Below are positions 11,790 to 24,139 of a stretch of DNA of 64,000 nucleotides, one piece after another. Below the pieces are notes generated by a model. That model had not been told where the DNA came from and ran no database searches. It worked only from the letters and a program-made list of their open reading frames with translations. This stretch comes from Epiperipatus broadwayi (Eukaryota > Onychophora > Udeonychophora > Euonychophora > Peripatidae). The stretch covers positions 10,841,160 through 10,905,159 of the forward strand of contig JAQFVV010012398.1 of assembly GCA_028023455.1 (NCBI GenBank), given 5' to 3'. Numbering within the stretch: the first letter of the stretch is position 1; each line of letters opens with the position of its first letter. Position numbers and translations under genes: made by a program.

Positions 11790-13369
11790 TAAAATTTTAG
11801 ACTATATATAGGAACAGAAAAATGATAAAATTATTCTCACAAAAAAAAAAAAAAATTCTGATACATCAATTTATATAATAAATTACCTGGTTAAACACTA
11901 TATTGGTTTATATAAACCTAATAAGAGGCGAGTTCAAGGAGGAGCAGTATTATTCAACATTAATTCAGATTTAGAGACAATTCAGATTTTAACTTTGCAG
12001 ACAAATTATAATATATAATAGTTTCTTTTATTTTTCAAAAAGTATTGCATTACTTGATTGCAGTTTATTCTATAGCAAAGAGCAAGGATATTTTTAATGT
12101 TCTACATAATGTTCAAAACAAATTGCTTCAACACCAAATATGATAATACTAGGTGGTGATCTTAATTATACATAATAAGATCTTTCAAACAAATTAAAGT
12201 ATACAATGAAAAAAACTGACCATCTTTTCTTTTTAAAATAAGTATTCTACTAATGCATACTCTTTTATCAATAGTTAGATTTTCATCACTAATTGAGTTG
12301 TTTTTTTTTATTTTAGGGCTAAATTAAAGTGCTAAAATAATTGCATCATTGATGGAATTTATTGACCATTTAAGTATATAACTAATAATCGATGATTATG
12401 AGGGAAAATATTATTTAAGAAAAAATGCAACAGATGACCCTTCATTTATAGTACATAAAATATCTAGAACATTAGTTATAATTGTTATACAAGAAGTTCA
12501 AATAAGATTAAAAAAAAACAACGAATTAAATGAATTATGTAGAAAAAGAGTCAAAAATATTGTCACAAAATCAAATTAAATAGAAGATTTTATATGAACA
12601 GAATATGTCCAATAATTATCATCTTTTATTCCAAATTATGAACCAATTAATAATCTACAAAAGAAATATGATAAATTATCTCAACAAATTCAGTAAAAAA
12701 ATCTAACCCAAAAAATAAAAAAAAGCTAATTCCTAAGTTACAATTCATATCAACACCAATGATTAACTATACCAAAATTTATACACCTTATAAGTATTTC
12801 TGCAATGCTAGAAGCTTCAAAATAAGCTTGTATCTGATTTAAATGTTGACAAATATATTTTTAAGATGTAAAAAATCAAGTTACTAAATATGAAATAGAA
12901 ACATATAAAAGCATTATTACAGGTAAATGTAAAAAAAAAATAACTAAAGAAGAAATACAGGAGATTAATAAATTAAAGATGAATACAACTTTTGCAAATG
13001 ATGCAATCCTATTATCTATTTATAAACATTTAGCTTTGATACCAGCAAAATGAAGATTGTATAATCAGATGTGTTACGAAAAACACCTCACATTAATAAA
13101 ACAATAATGTTTAGTATAGTAAAAGAAAGAGCTAAACAGATACCTATGATAGAAGACCTAAGATATATCTCAATTGAAGATATTGACTCTAAACTATTAG
13201 GTAGAATATTGTTGAAAAAATTAGATCAATTGATTAAAAAAACCTATCAACTGAACATCATGCTATAAAAGGAAAAAGAACAGTGAAAACTCTTTTGAAA
13301 ATTCAAGAAGCAATTAAATATCAGAGAATTAAATTTGCCAAAATATTTTGCAATGAAAATAGATTTTAA
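11790..13369 (+). pseudogene. L1/Tx1-like LINE, endonuclease and start of reverse transcriptase (decayed)
   Basis: Remnant of a non-LTR retrotransposon ORF2. Near 11935 the translation reads QGGAVLF, and near 12140 it gives ILGGDLNYT, matching the endonuclease GGDFN block. From about 13150 it reads DLRYISIEDIDSKLLGRIL, equivalent to the YRPISLLNxDYKIxxKIL start of the L1-type reverse transcriptase. After a frameshift this continues into a stretch that fits the QxGFxxGRxxxDN region, and near 13350 a KIDF motif corresponds to the first catalytic-aspartate block (LDFEKAFD). There are many stops and shifts. The frame is interrupted by a piggyBac-like insertion at 13370 and resumes at 16119. Confidence 0.7.
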
Positions 13370-13647
13370 CTGCCTCGGTGTTTTGGGTGGACCATCGCAA
13401 TTCGTTGAAGTTTGGTTTTCTTTTCGAAATTACAAAAAAAAAACTAAGAGGACTATGCATGCATGAATACTACAATTCTCTGCACCTTTTTTTGTACTTT
13501 CTGTAGGTAGTCACCATTTTTTTCTACAAAAATAAATAAAGTTTTTATTAATTTTTTTCTGAGGAAGGTCAATTATTTTTATTATTTTTTTCTCAGTTTT
13601 TTAGATTACATGGAAACAAAATGATGCAAAGAAATTAATCAGCAGCT

Positions 13648-13980
13648 ATGGATTCAGAAACTGATTCTTTCAGCCTCGACAAATTTGAAATTCCTAAACA
13701 GTTTGATTCCAATGATAGTATTACATACAGAGATCTACAGGACACATCATCATCCAAAGAAGAAGCAACTATTTTACCAGTGATAAGGTGAAGAAAAAAT
13801 ACAAATGTTGTTCTGGACAATAGCAGTAGAGCAGGTCCAAAAATGAATGCTTCTAATATGCCTTCGAACATTACTACAGGACCGGTCAATGTAGAGAATT
13901 TCACAAAGACTCCAGGTTTGAAGTTTTTGACTGTGGGTGAGTATTCTATCTTAGATTTCTTTTATATGTTATGTGTGTAA
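13648..13980 (+). pseudogene. N-terminal fragment of a piggyBac-like transposase
   Basis: The frame starts at an ATG with an acidic, serine-rich beginning (MDSETDSFSLDKFEIP). It has one internal TGA after 48 codons and continues in the same frame to a TAA, 111 codons in all including the stops. The second half reads VENFTKTPGLKFL followed by YSILDFF, which resembles the start of the piggyBac transposase domain, usually P-FTGxPGLKxxxxxxxxPxDFFxLF. An acidic N-terminus followed by this motif is normal for the family. The DDD catalytic region was not found downstream. The identification rests on this short motif together with the TTAA flanks. An antisense open frame over the same bases is considered a by-product. 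Confidence 0.5.
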
Positions 13981-14729
13981 AAATTATTGAAGAAATAAAT
14001 AAATATGCTACTAAGGAGAAATGTATGCGTGATTGGAAAAACGTACTTATAAAATTCGATTTACTATAAAAAAATGCAATGTTAATTTCAAAGCTGCATA
14101 CCAGATGCACAGAGAGATTGCAGTTTTTATTGTTTTTGTTTTACAAACTTAGTTTTTATTATTTTTGTTTTACTACCATAGTTTTTAATGTTTTTGTTTT
14201 ACTGATTACTTTTGCCAATTGGTAAACAAGATCTGGAATGATTTATCTTTTATTAATAATAATATTGAATAATATGAAATAATTAATATTTTGTATATTT
14301 ATATTAGATAATATGAACAGGTATGCTTCTCTGGAAGACATGATAAAATGTAAACATTTTTTTATATATAAATATGTGCCTTTAGAACCTTTTTAGTAAT
14401 CTTTACCTTCTCATATTCTAAATTTGTAAATTGTTTTCTGTATTGGCAATGATTATTGAGTATGATGATGTCATGAACAAGGTGGGTTTATCCAAAGTCT
14501 AAAATCAAAATAATTTATAGAGATAAGTAATAATATCTACACTTGTTTTATTATTTTTACATTCTGATAAAATTCTAATTTTTTTTTATCTTTTATTAGG
14601 GAGAATGTTTTTTCTTCCAGACAACTTGAACATTTTCAACTGTAGGGTGCAAGAAAAAAATGAAGTCTTATCTTCCTATTACTGCAAGTTTTGAAGCTAT
14701 GGATTATCTCAGGTAAGACATATTATATA

Positions 14730-15798
14730 CACCTGGGTCTCGTTTTACGCGATAAATAGGTTCCTCAGAAAACACATGCAAATGAAATCGTGCAAAAATA
14801 GATGTAACTTACATCGAAAAGGGGGGGATGCGGTTTGTGATTTTTCAAAATTCGCGTAAAAGCAAAGCACCAACGTAAAATTACTTTAAAATTCGCGCAA
14901 AAAAAAAAATAAGGAAATAAAATATGACTAATAAAAAATTTCAAATTTGAAAAAAATTGATACAAGACAAATTTTTTTTAACTATAATATTTAATTTTAT
15001 TCAAAATAATATATTTTTATGCATAATTTACAGTACAGCAATTTAGATTTTTATACACGTTTTAATTATTATAGCTATTAGCCGAAAAAGACATTCGTTT
15101 GCAAACAACTAACGCCAACTTCACACTCATGTTGTGTCAATGGTTTTCTGGTGACAATGTAATTAGTAGTTAATCTTTGAGATGATGATTTTATTAATTG
15201 TTTATGAAACTAACAACTAAAAATTAAATTCTTATTTTTGTCTTTAATTTTCAATTCCGTTTAAAAATCAAATTTCACATCACATTAATTTCAAGACATC
15301 GTAAGTAATTTTTAAATTGTTAATTACAATTAAAAATCAGATTTTAATTTTTAACTGTCAAATTTAATTGTGCCCACTGCTATTACTCGCCTTTTAAAAA
15401 TAAACTTGTGGATACTAAATGATTAATAATTGATTACATTCTTTTTTAAAAAGCAAAAACAGAATGTGATTTAAAATGCAAAATTAACACGCATAATGTT
15501 TGAACAAATTTACTTTATAATCTTGTAAAATTTAAGTGTGTATACATAAAATGTGGAAATCATGATTTTAATTTCATTATTGCATAAAATCTTACTATTA
15601 TAAAGCACTGACAATATTGAAATTACTAAGATGAAAGTCGAATTCCAATAATGTGCTATTACTTTCAATATAACGTAAGTGCGCAAAATTTATTATTTAA
15701 AGTAATAGCGCATTATCAGAGTTCGACTTCCGGTGAAACACGAATCGCGTTACTTCAAAATCGTGTTAAATAAGTCCGCATAAAAAGAGACCCAGGTG
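14730..15798. mobile_element. Non-coding inverted-repeat transposon with TA target site
   Basis: The 1069 bp element has terminal inverted repeats of about 22 bp (CACCTGGGTCTCGTTTTACG at the left, its near complement at the right) and TA on both sides (14728-14729 and 15799-15800). A related copy of the host sequence near 56700 reads through without it. It has no transposase frame, so it is a non-autonomous Tc1/mariner-type or other TA-targeting element. It contains an internal hairpin at 15635-15729. Confidence 0.75.
15635..15729. repeat. Internal hairpin of the TA-flanked element
   Basis: Two arms of about 31 bases (15635-15665 and 15699-15729) are inverted copies with few mismatches, around a 33-base spacer containing GCGCAAAATT. 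The arms include AAGTCGAATTCC and a complementary AGTTCGACTT. Confidence 0.7.
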
Positions 15799-16114
15799 TA
15801 TGTTTTTAAAGATAATTTTGTGAGGAATACAAATAAATTATCACTGAAGATGTAATTTGAATTTTACTTAATGATAAATTCCAAATTATGAACAAACAAT
15901 AAAATAATAATTATTTCGGATGTGAAAATTTATTTTTTTCTTATTTTTTATATAGTTATCACTATTTATCTTATGCTTATTGTTTTCCTTAGTTTTTCTA
16001 CTTTCTATCAATGTAATTTTTTTTGCTCTAACATTAAAACTGAAGTTATTGTGAAAATTGTGTCTCAGGTCAGTTTTTTTTAAAAATTCAATGTGGCGCA
16101 TGACACTAAACTAG

Positions 16115-16345
16115 TTAATCCAGCTTTTAATTTGGATAAATTGGACGTATTTATTTTAAGTCCTAAAGCAATTGTTATCAGAACATAGATTTTAGTTCAG
16201 GCAGTAAAGAACTATATTAAAAACAATAGAATCTCAGTTAAGATCTATATGAGATATTCAGAAATTTTTACTCCAGAAAAAGGGATACTACAAGGATCTT
16301 CAATAGCTGTTCTGATTTTTGCAGTATACTTTGACAGAATGGGTT
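16115..16345 (+). pseudogene. L1/Tx1-like LINE, reverse transcriptase continuation
   Basis: Continuation of the LINE from 13369 beyond the TTAA. The frame begins with a block equivalent to the AFDxVxHxxL segment and reaches EIFTPEKGILQGSSIAVLIF near 16255-16320. This matches the RGVRQGDPLSPxLF block of L1-type reverse transcriptases and is followed by AVYFDRM, the LYLDPL-like segment. The YADD box does not follow: after 16345 the sequence becomes unrelated AT-rich DNA. The remnant has at least one stop and is inactive. Confidence 0.65.
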
Positions 16346-16689
16346 CGAACCCAGTCACAAATAATATTATAGGTGATGATAATTAAACATATATGTAGAT
16401 GTATATATAAATTTAATTTTATTTCGTGGTGGAGGTTACACAAATACACAAATGGGGGGGGGGGACTCTGTCATTTTCAAATGATGTATATGTGCGTGTG
16501 ACGAATGTGTGTGTGTGAATGGATTAGGAAGTTGAAAAGAGAGAAATGAGATTTTTATTTCACGTTAGAAAAGCCTAGAAGTTTCCATCAGAAATAAAAT
16601 TTTACTTTCTTTTGTTTACAATAAAAGCAGTGATAAAAGTTTTTCACACATCAACCAAAATCTCATTAGGCAGCATTGGAAACAGGAAG

Positions 16690-17060
16690 TGAGATAAAAA
16701 GAAACTTCTAGAATGAATGGAGGGGACTATAAAAGAGATACACCCATAATAGTCAGGGTCTTGTCCCTGCAGAGCTCCAGCCATCGACTGTGGAATCGTG
16801 AATCCAAATCCAATTTTAAAACTTTTAAAATTTTAAACTTACATAATGGCGGATCAAAAGGAAATGTTGGGGTAGAAGCACAATGTAGTGGATTCGAACC
16901 CCTAATTCCAACTAACTGCAGCTGTTTTGTCCAACAATACCAAGATGCCTCGGAATATAAAAAATAATTACCAACATCGGAACCAAAGCGGAGTCTCATC
17001 TAACAACGGCTGTAGACGAATACAAAGATCAGAAATCCTTGCATTGAATTTTGTGTTTAT
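16690..17060. other. Less AT-rich patch with a B-box-like motif, unidentified
   Basis: A block of higher GC content than its surroundings. On the minus strand, GGGGTTCGAATCCAC (16891-16905) is a perfect RNA polymerase III B-box / T-arm match, and a TGGTATTGTTGG stretch upstream in that strand could be a degenerate A-box. The predicted acceptor stem does not pair, so this is at best a tRNA-derived repeat or pseudogene. Open frames on both strands of about 84-90 codons have no recognisable domain. Confidence 0.35.
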
Positions 17061-17607
17061 TACCTGTGATGACTGGAACTCTCAGAAATAAATAAATATT
17101 CTTCCACAAATTCCCCGGGTAAATTCAGGTAAAGAACTTTACGTATTGATTTTTTTTTTTATGAGAAAGAAATTGTTGACAGTTTATCATAAGTGAATAT
17201 GACAGTCCAATTTCCTTAATAAAGAAACTTTCTTAAATTCTTATTTTTGCGGACATGAATAATGGAATTACTATAGGAGGTCATATGGAATAAACTCTTT
17301 CTATTGACTTTCGCTACTTGATTTATGTGTAATAAACATATTGAAAAGAATGTTGCATGTGTGCGTATCAAAATGGCAGAGTATTAATTATAATTATGTT
17401 TAAAAGGGTTGAGGGTTGAATTATATTTGTTTTATCTTAAAGATCAAAAGAATAATAACGGTCTTTGGAAGTATTTAATAAAATCTGATTTGATAGTGAA
17501 ACTCTGGACATCTTATTGTGATATTTTCTTTATATATATATGTGTGTGTGTGTTTCAAAACTCTTATTCCCATTCGCATCTACTCCTGGCCGAGAAGTCA
17601 CCCGATC

Positions 17608-17709
17608 ATGAGACTGAGCAAGCCGATGGTCAAAAAACCTCTCATACTCCTTAAGATAGTGTTCTTGTTGGTAATATATTCACTTCGCGTAATTCTTATA
17701 TTCATATAA
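17608..17709 (+). other. Possible first coding exon with a membrane anchor (speculative)
   Basis: A short frame in a slightly GC-richer patch begins MRLSKPMVKKPLILLKIVFL and goes on through a hydrophobic stretch to a stop after 33 residues. The basic N-terminus followed by about 20 hydrophobic residues looks like the start of a type II membrane protein, such as a Golgi glycosyltransferase. A GGTAATAT donor-like sequence at 17670-17677 would cut the frame within the hydrophobic segment. No matching downstream exon was found, and AT-rich DNA gives hydrophobic frames by chance, so this is weak. Confidence 0.2.
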
Positions 17710-18139
17710 GATTGGCACTTGGAGTCCTAGGGATGACCATAAATACGCATTGGGAATATATTACAGTTAATGACAATGAATTCAGAAGACGTTTTGATCA
17801 ACAGTAATTAAGTCAAAGCTATTTTAGTTAAATATACATATGTAGGCATGTATGTTTTCTGTGTCATAAGTGTATTAGGTGAATTTATTCCATAGTGAGG
17901 AGGGGGGGGTTGTTACAATACATAGACCAGATGATCAAAGATATAGAAAACCAAATATCAGGCTCTTTTATTCATTTAGGTGGGGAAAAAGTGGCAATAG
18001 CTTTTATTGACAATGTAATAATAATTTTTCAGAATGTATATAATATTCAAATTATGAATATCCTAAATAGTTTTCAAAGAGAGGCAGCATTTCTCAACCT
18101 TTTTGCTGTGCAATCCAATAGATTTCATTGAAATAGTTC

Positions 18140-21100
18140 TGCAACTCAAATATTTATTACATAAATTATAATAAAAAATAAAAAATATTACATCAGCACG
18201 GTACTGTATATATGTATGTATACATTCGGATCAATTTGATAATATTTATAATGAACAAATAATTTGTAAGTTAAAAGTTGAGTTAAGGTTAAAACTACAT
18301 ATTTTTAATTTAAAAGCTTAACACATTTTGTTAAAATGTAAAAAAACTTTTGCTATCAGATATTTATGTTTTTATTTCTTGATGCATATTCGCGTGACCC
18401 ATTAAACAATCATTAAAATCTGCAGCTTAGCAACTAACTACAGATAGAAAGATACCAGTTGAATTCCAGGCAACTCCATCATTGCTTTTAGGAATGCAAT
18501 CAATACTTAAACAAGATACTAATTGATAAAATCTATAAAATTAAGTATTTTTCATTTGTTAAGCTTTATAAAATTATTAAAACAAGAATTTTTAATGCCA
18601 TTGCTATGGGAGTCATAGGTTATTATACACCAAGGATATATGTTTTCAGAATAACAGTAAATAAAGATGGATTGAACTTGGAGAGACCTTCATCCTGCAG
18701 TGGATTGATAATGATTGATGGTGATGAATATGCATTAATTATCACATTTGTTAATTTCAGGCTTTATTTCTTTGATGGAGTTTTTATATATTTTCAATGT
18801 AAAGTAACACATTATTTTTCCCATAGGAACTTATTATAATTGCTTATTTTTTATACAACATTTTTATTTATAAAGTATTTGGGAGAAACAATTGAGTTTG
18901 CTGTCCAGGGTAAAGTTTATTTCAAAATCTTGAATAAATTATTGTTAAGAAAACATTAAATCAATGAACTTCTGTTTCTAAATTTAAAATTCCATTCATA
19001 ATTATTTTTAAAATTGATAAAAAACATAACAATAGAGATTATAGAAATGTTTTGTTTTCAGCTAATCACGATGTCACACTTTCAATGTTACATTTTTCAG
19101 GACTTGTCTTCTTTAAAAAACAAACACATTTTAAAATAAAATCTAATCTAGTCATAAAAATTCTTGTTAAAAATAAATATTTCATAAATTTTTTGAGAAA
19201 ATAATCATAAATATGTAAACAAACTATCAAAAATATACTAACAATCATTACTGTGTTTGCCTCATTTATATTGTGTTTTGTATATGATACTGATAACTTC
19301 AGATTTTTTAAAAATTAATGTCAGTATATATTTTAATTCCAGTTTTTATAGTCAAATTAATGCAAAACAAGCAAATAAATATTGCAAATAGTTGCAAAAG
19401 AATGGATTTAAATTGACGCACCTATGAATTAACAGATTAAGAGAAAAGGTTAATTCTTAATTCTCACACAATATCATGGTCTTGTTTTTGATTAATCTTA
19501 CTCTAAAATAAAAATGTCATCGTTTAACCAAATAATATTTAGTGATTAGCTAAATCAAGTATAAAATGGCTAACTGAAGAATTTCTACAATTACTTGACA
19601 AATCCTCAACTACTTGAAAACATTTACAAACTATATCTGGACTGAAACTCAGGTAGTGGATTAAATAAGTTTGGGATAGATTATTATTATTTTTAAAAAT
19701 TTATTAAGGATAATTGAGCAATATGTGAATATTTACTATATGGTCTGAATATGGGCAGTCTATTTGAAAAAAAAAAAAGTTATAATTTTGCTGTGGATAT
19801 TCAAAAAAACTTAGATTTTTGGGGGTTTTCTTATGGGCAGCTGGCATTTAGGTATTCCAGCAGTCTGTCCAATTACTTGTAAGTAAATAATTATCTATCT
19901 ATTTTTAGAAAGAAATAAAATAGTAAAAAAAAAGTACAACCCTAATCCAGTGGCAGAAAAGTAACATGAGGCAGTAATATTTTCTAGACCATTACCACTA
20001 CAAAGAGATGCTGGGAGACTTTTGTGTACTATAGAAAAAAGATCTTAAGCAAAAGATGTGTCTAGTATCAGGAACCTTAATGATGAACTTGATACTGAAC
20101 ACTATATAACTATTTTTACTAATTAAAAAAAAAAAAGTGTCTATGAGATTAGAAGCATAATTTTAGTTCCGAATATTTATTTATACACATAGATTAAAGA
20201 ACAATATATACATTAATTAAACAATCACAACTCTTATATTTATAAGCACACACAAAAATATTCAAGTTTAAACATGCAGTCAAACATTATTTTTCAAGTA
20301 AAAGTGCACTATTTTTATTTTATGATGGCTTCGAAAGCCTTGTTAACCATCAGACAACAATAACAGTTTATTTTTAACCACATCACGATCCATCATGTAA
20401 GCATTCCTACCTGTTCTGACAATAATAATTTTAGAAAACACTAGATCACTTCATTTTATCAGAAGTACATCAAGACCTACTGCTCTTTTAACCTAAATAA
20501 GCCTTGCAGCTTCTCCAGGAACATTTAATTCCAATCTAGCCATTTAAAATTCACTTTAAAAAACAAATAATGACAGAATCTTGTTAGGACATCTGCTACT
20601 TGCTTGGCATTCAATTGTTTATTAAAGATGTATTCATCTCCCAGTCTATAAATCAGGAGGTGGAAAGAACAATGGTTTTAACAGCTGTTGCAAATAAAAA
20701 AAAAGAGCTATTAATGAAGATGTAATAGTTATACAACAACTCAGGCTAGGCAGCATCTCTTTCTTACAAGATATAACATTTTAAAGCCGACTCTTAACTC
20801 AAATTTAACCATCAATTTACGAATTTAGAAAACAATTTATTATTTTAAAAACAAAGAATGACAAGTCAATCCGTCGGAAGGAAATAGGGAAAAGAAATAT
20901 CAAAGAATTTTTACAAGGGGATAAAAATATTTATTTGAAAAAGTTTAAATTCACAGGTAGTAAATGAATTAATTTTTTAAAATAGATTTTTATACGCAAA
21001 TTAAAAATAGTTTTGAATTAATATGTATTAAAATTTAGTTCAAGTTTTAAACTTAGAAATATTTTTAAAAAAGTTTATAAATTAAAAAGAAAAAAAAAGA

Positions 21101-22320
21101 TTTTTTTTTTTTTATATCCATTACAATTTTTTTTTTCCAATGTATTATAAGGAGGATAATTTTAATCTTATTATTTAATTCTTATTCCATAATCATCTCA
21201 AATATGGCCTTGAGATCATAAAATAAGTAATAAATTTAAAATAACACGTTAAAAAATTATATAAATATATTTCTGTCTCAAATAATTAAATGATTAATGC
21301 CAAACAGACCATATATAATTAAAATAAATGGTAGTAACTGTACAAAAAAAGATAAACAATGAGAACTCTTAGCAACAATGAGGACTATATTATTTATCCT
21401 CCAAAAGAGATGAAATTCACATTACAATACTTATAAAAACAATCCAAATTAACCCAAGACCTTTATCCCCCATTTGATAAAAAAAACTATATGCCTATTT
21501 GCCAACCAATAGTGTATGGTTATGCATTTAACTAACAACAACAGTGCCATGCAATTTAAAATTTGTCAATATATTGAAATGATGGATATATTTTGCTATC
21601 CAAAAAGTTTAAATCTTCAAAATAATCACAAACAAAAAAGCATTCAAAATCGAGATGTAGCTTATAACGTTTTAATGGATTTTTGAAAAAAATATAAAAT
21701 CTGTTCTTCTAGTTGGATGTAAAACTTGAGTTTGAGTAACATTAGCTAAAGTAGAAATTGTAAACTTCATAATATTTTGAATGTGGAGTGACTGAGAATA
21801 CGATCAAAAGAAGAATTATTGAAGAAATAAAGCAAAAACCTAAATAGGTAAAGAATTAATGCTTAAAATGGTAAAGGGTAGAACACATTCTAAGAACACC
21901 AGAAAATATAAAAGAATGTACACCATAAAGATGCTGATATAAAAGTAGTTATAGAAGAATTTGAACTGTAGATAATTATTCCATAAACATGAAATTCCCG
22001 AGCTCCATCAAATATATAGCAGAGCATGATGTGACGAGTCAATATGCTCCCCATACAAATAAAATATTATTTACCAACTGTAACAGAATATGATATTCCC
22101 AGTCTATTTTTATCATCTGTATTCAGAATAGCAATTCATTCTATTTAATCTAGTACAGCTATCTATTGTAAGAATGAGAGAAAACCAATGAAAATTAAAT
22201 GATAAAACCACATCCAAATCACAAGATTAGTTTGGGGCTATTATTGTCAATAATAAGGAACACTGGATCACATCAGCATACCAGAAGCCATCTTTCCTGC
22301 ACAAACAATTTGATTTAGAT
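18140..22320. other. AT-rich spacer with faint traces of old coding sequence
   Basis: No gene is supported. The minus strand around 20400-20690 gives short stretches such as NAKQVADVLTRFCHYLF and, in another frame, KRAVGLDVLL. The second resembles the KAxGxDxI region just before LINE reverse transcriptase domains, but frames shift repeatedly and the assignment is uncertain. The remainder is background. Confidence 0.4.
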
Positions 22321-22324
22321 TTAA

Positions 22325-22450
22325 AATTTTAAGTTCTTGAATCTTAGTTTGAAAATATGGTTTTCTAGTTGTGTTGATGCAATCCAATGCACCTCACTAA
22401 TGATGGCCAAAAACTAGAAATTAATCTTAAAATAAAGTAAATTTGTACTT
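22325..22450. repeat. Possible very old family A copy
   Basis: The stretch AATCCAATGCACCTCACTAA followed by GATGGCCAAAAACTAG matches the order of the family A body (GATCCAAAGCTCCTCACTGA, then GGCCACAAGCCAGAAACTAG) with many differences. Single copy with no inverted partner. Confidence 0.35.
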
Positions 22451-23016
22451 CTAATGCAGATGTGATATTATTATGTATTTTCATAAAAAAATAAATCAGT
22501 AATTCTCTCTGATAAATGTGTGTATATAAATAAAGTCTGTGTTAAATAAGAGTATGTAAAAAATAAAAATAAAAACCATATAAATCTATGTACCTTACTA
22601 GCTTTAGACATAGGCTAATTAATTTAAATAAGATTAAATTAATTGAAAACATATGGTCAATAAAGATTATGGATTAAGTTGTTTATTAAAAAAAAATCTT
22701 TGTAGTCAACATAATAGCATAATTAATAGTTAAAAATTGCAAATATTCCAAAAGACTTAATTAAAAAAAGACTTTTTTTTATTTCTCACTTAATTGAATA
22801 TGTAAACATAATCAACTTAATAGACAACTATATATTTTAATGTATATTTATTTTGAACTAATTGATACTTTCTTTCCAAAACTGAATCTTGTCAAGATGT
22901 TAATTCAATATATCCTCACATGATTTACAAATCATCTTAGCCCTCCCTCTATTAACCAACCTCAATCCTAAGAAATGTTTTATACTTTCCAATTTTAATT
23001 TAATGTTCATCAAGTG

Positions 23017-23018
<2 letters not shown>

Positions 23019-23048
<30 letters not shown>
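23019..23048. repeat. (AT)n microsatellite
   Basis: Fifteen uninterrupted AT dinucleotides, followed by a somewhat less AT-rich, unidentified block to about 23350. Confidence 0.95.
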
Positions 23049-23051
<3 letters not shown>

Positions 23052-23410
23052 AACCGGACAAGAACCAACCCTACTCTTCACTGGTTTTATTTCCTGATGA
23101 GCATATTGCAGGAAGAAACTATTGATTGGTGTGCCCCAATGCCGATGTCATCCCAACTACAACATTTCCTGCTCATAGAGGATGTAGCACCATAGAGACT
23201 GGAAGCATCAAGGAATTTATGTGTTTGGTTTCCCAAACAGTGTCACTAGAATTCCATCTCACTACATCCTTACTTACCATCATCTGGTTATGCTGAACAT
23301 AGCTGAGGAGGCATGAGATTCTTATGAGCAAGATGAAATGAATAACTAGTAATGCAAAAATGGAACTAAACAATTAGATTAATTTTTAATAATTTTATTT
23401 AACAACAATT

Positions 23411-23643
23411 CATTAGCAAGTCCTCGTAAAATATAGTTCATTGTTCGTATCCATGTGAAACTCATTTTCAGTTCAATTATAAGAAGTCATTAGCAAGTCC
23501 TTCTCATATAGTTCATTATTCGTATCCATGTGAAAACTCATTTTAGTTCAATTATGAGAAGAAGTCATTAGCAAGTCCTTCTAATATAGTTCATTACTCA
23601 TATCCACATGAAAACTCATTTTAGTTCAATTATGAGAAGAAAT
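23411..23643 (+). repeat. Tandem repeat, three units of about 77 bp
   Basis: Units start at 23411, 23488 and 23566 with CATTAGCAAGTCCT. Each continues through a TATAGTTCATT block, TATCCAYRTGAAA and TTCAATTATRAGAAG. Spacing is 77 and 78 bp. The units are only slightly diverged from each other. Confidence 0.9.
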
Positions 23644-23774
23644 CTAGAAGCTTTTCAAATAAGTATACATATACAATGAATCCATGAATGTTTTTAATTA
23701 TTTGTTCCAGGTCTGTATGCCCTTTTAGATAAATAAACGGATAATATCAGCAATTCCAGGTTTGTGGAACATTT

Positions 23775-24135
23775 CATTTTATTATTTTTAAGAATCATTA
23801 CGGATAGGAAAGCAGGTAATATCAGCAATTCGAAGTTTGTGGAGCATTTATAATCCAATCAAGTATATGTGTATATTTATACACATACATATTATTATTT
23901 TATTAAAATATATCTAATATGCATATAAATATTTATGATTCATATAGCATTTTATTATTTTTAAGAATCATTACAGATAGGTAAGCAGGTAATATCAGCA
24001 ATTCCATATTTGTGGAACATTTATAATCCAATCCAGGATAGATGTATATTTATACACATACATTTTGTTATTTATTTAAGATATAGCTAACATGCATATA
24101 AGTACTTATGATTCATATAGCATTTTATTATTTTT
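23775..24135 (+). repeat. Tandem repeat, two units of 173 bp plus a partial third
   Basis: Units begin at 23775, 23948 and 24121 with CATTTTATTATTTTTA. Inside each full unit are GGTAATATCAGCAATTC, TTTGTGGARCATTTATAATCC and a TATATTTATACACATACAT block. A further partial match to the TATCAGCAATTCCAGGTTTG part lies upstream at 23747. Confidence 0.9.
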
Positions 24136-24139
24136 ACCG

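Larger units (their letters stand above)
13370..16114 (+). mobile_element. piggyBac-like element (decayed) inserted in the LINE at TTAA
   Basis: The 2745 bp insertion is bounded by TTAA on both sides (13366-13369 and 16115-16118). This is the target duplication typical of piggyBac-superfamily elements. The outer ends (CTGCCTCGGTGTTTTGG on the left, CTAGTTTAGTGTCATGC as the complement of the right) share about half their positions, consistent with old terminal inverted repeats. Removing the element rejoins the LINE reading frame across the reverse transcriptase block. A related right-hand portion with the same TTAA end lies at 56.1-57.02 kb. The element contains a broken protein segment (13648-13980) and is itself interrupted at 14730-15798. 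Confidence 0.7.

Noticed and set aside
13635-13904. Minus-strand 89-codon open frame
   Set aside because: It is antisense to the piggyBac-like fragment, whose plus-strand translation has the recognisable motif.
14816-14830. G runs (also at 16454, 17899, 25303 and 33095) as quadruplex or recombination signals
   Set aside because: Single homopolymer runs, not four spaced G tracts. Length is likely unstable and may include sequencing error.
16339-16352. GGGTTCGAACCC as a tRNA T arm
   Set aside because: It is a palindrome by itself at the broken end of the LINE, with no A-box or acceptor partner, so no RNA gene is supported.
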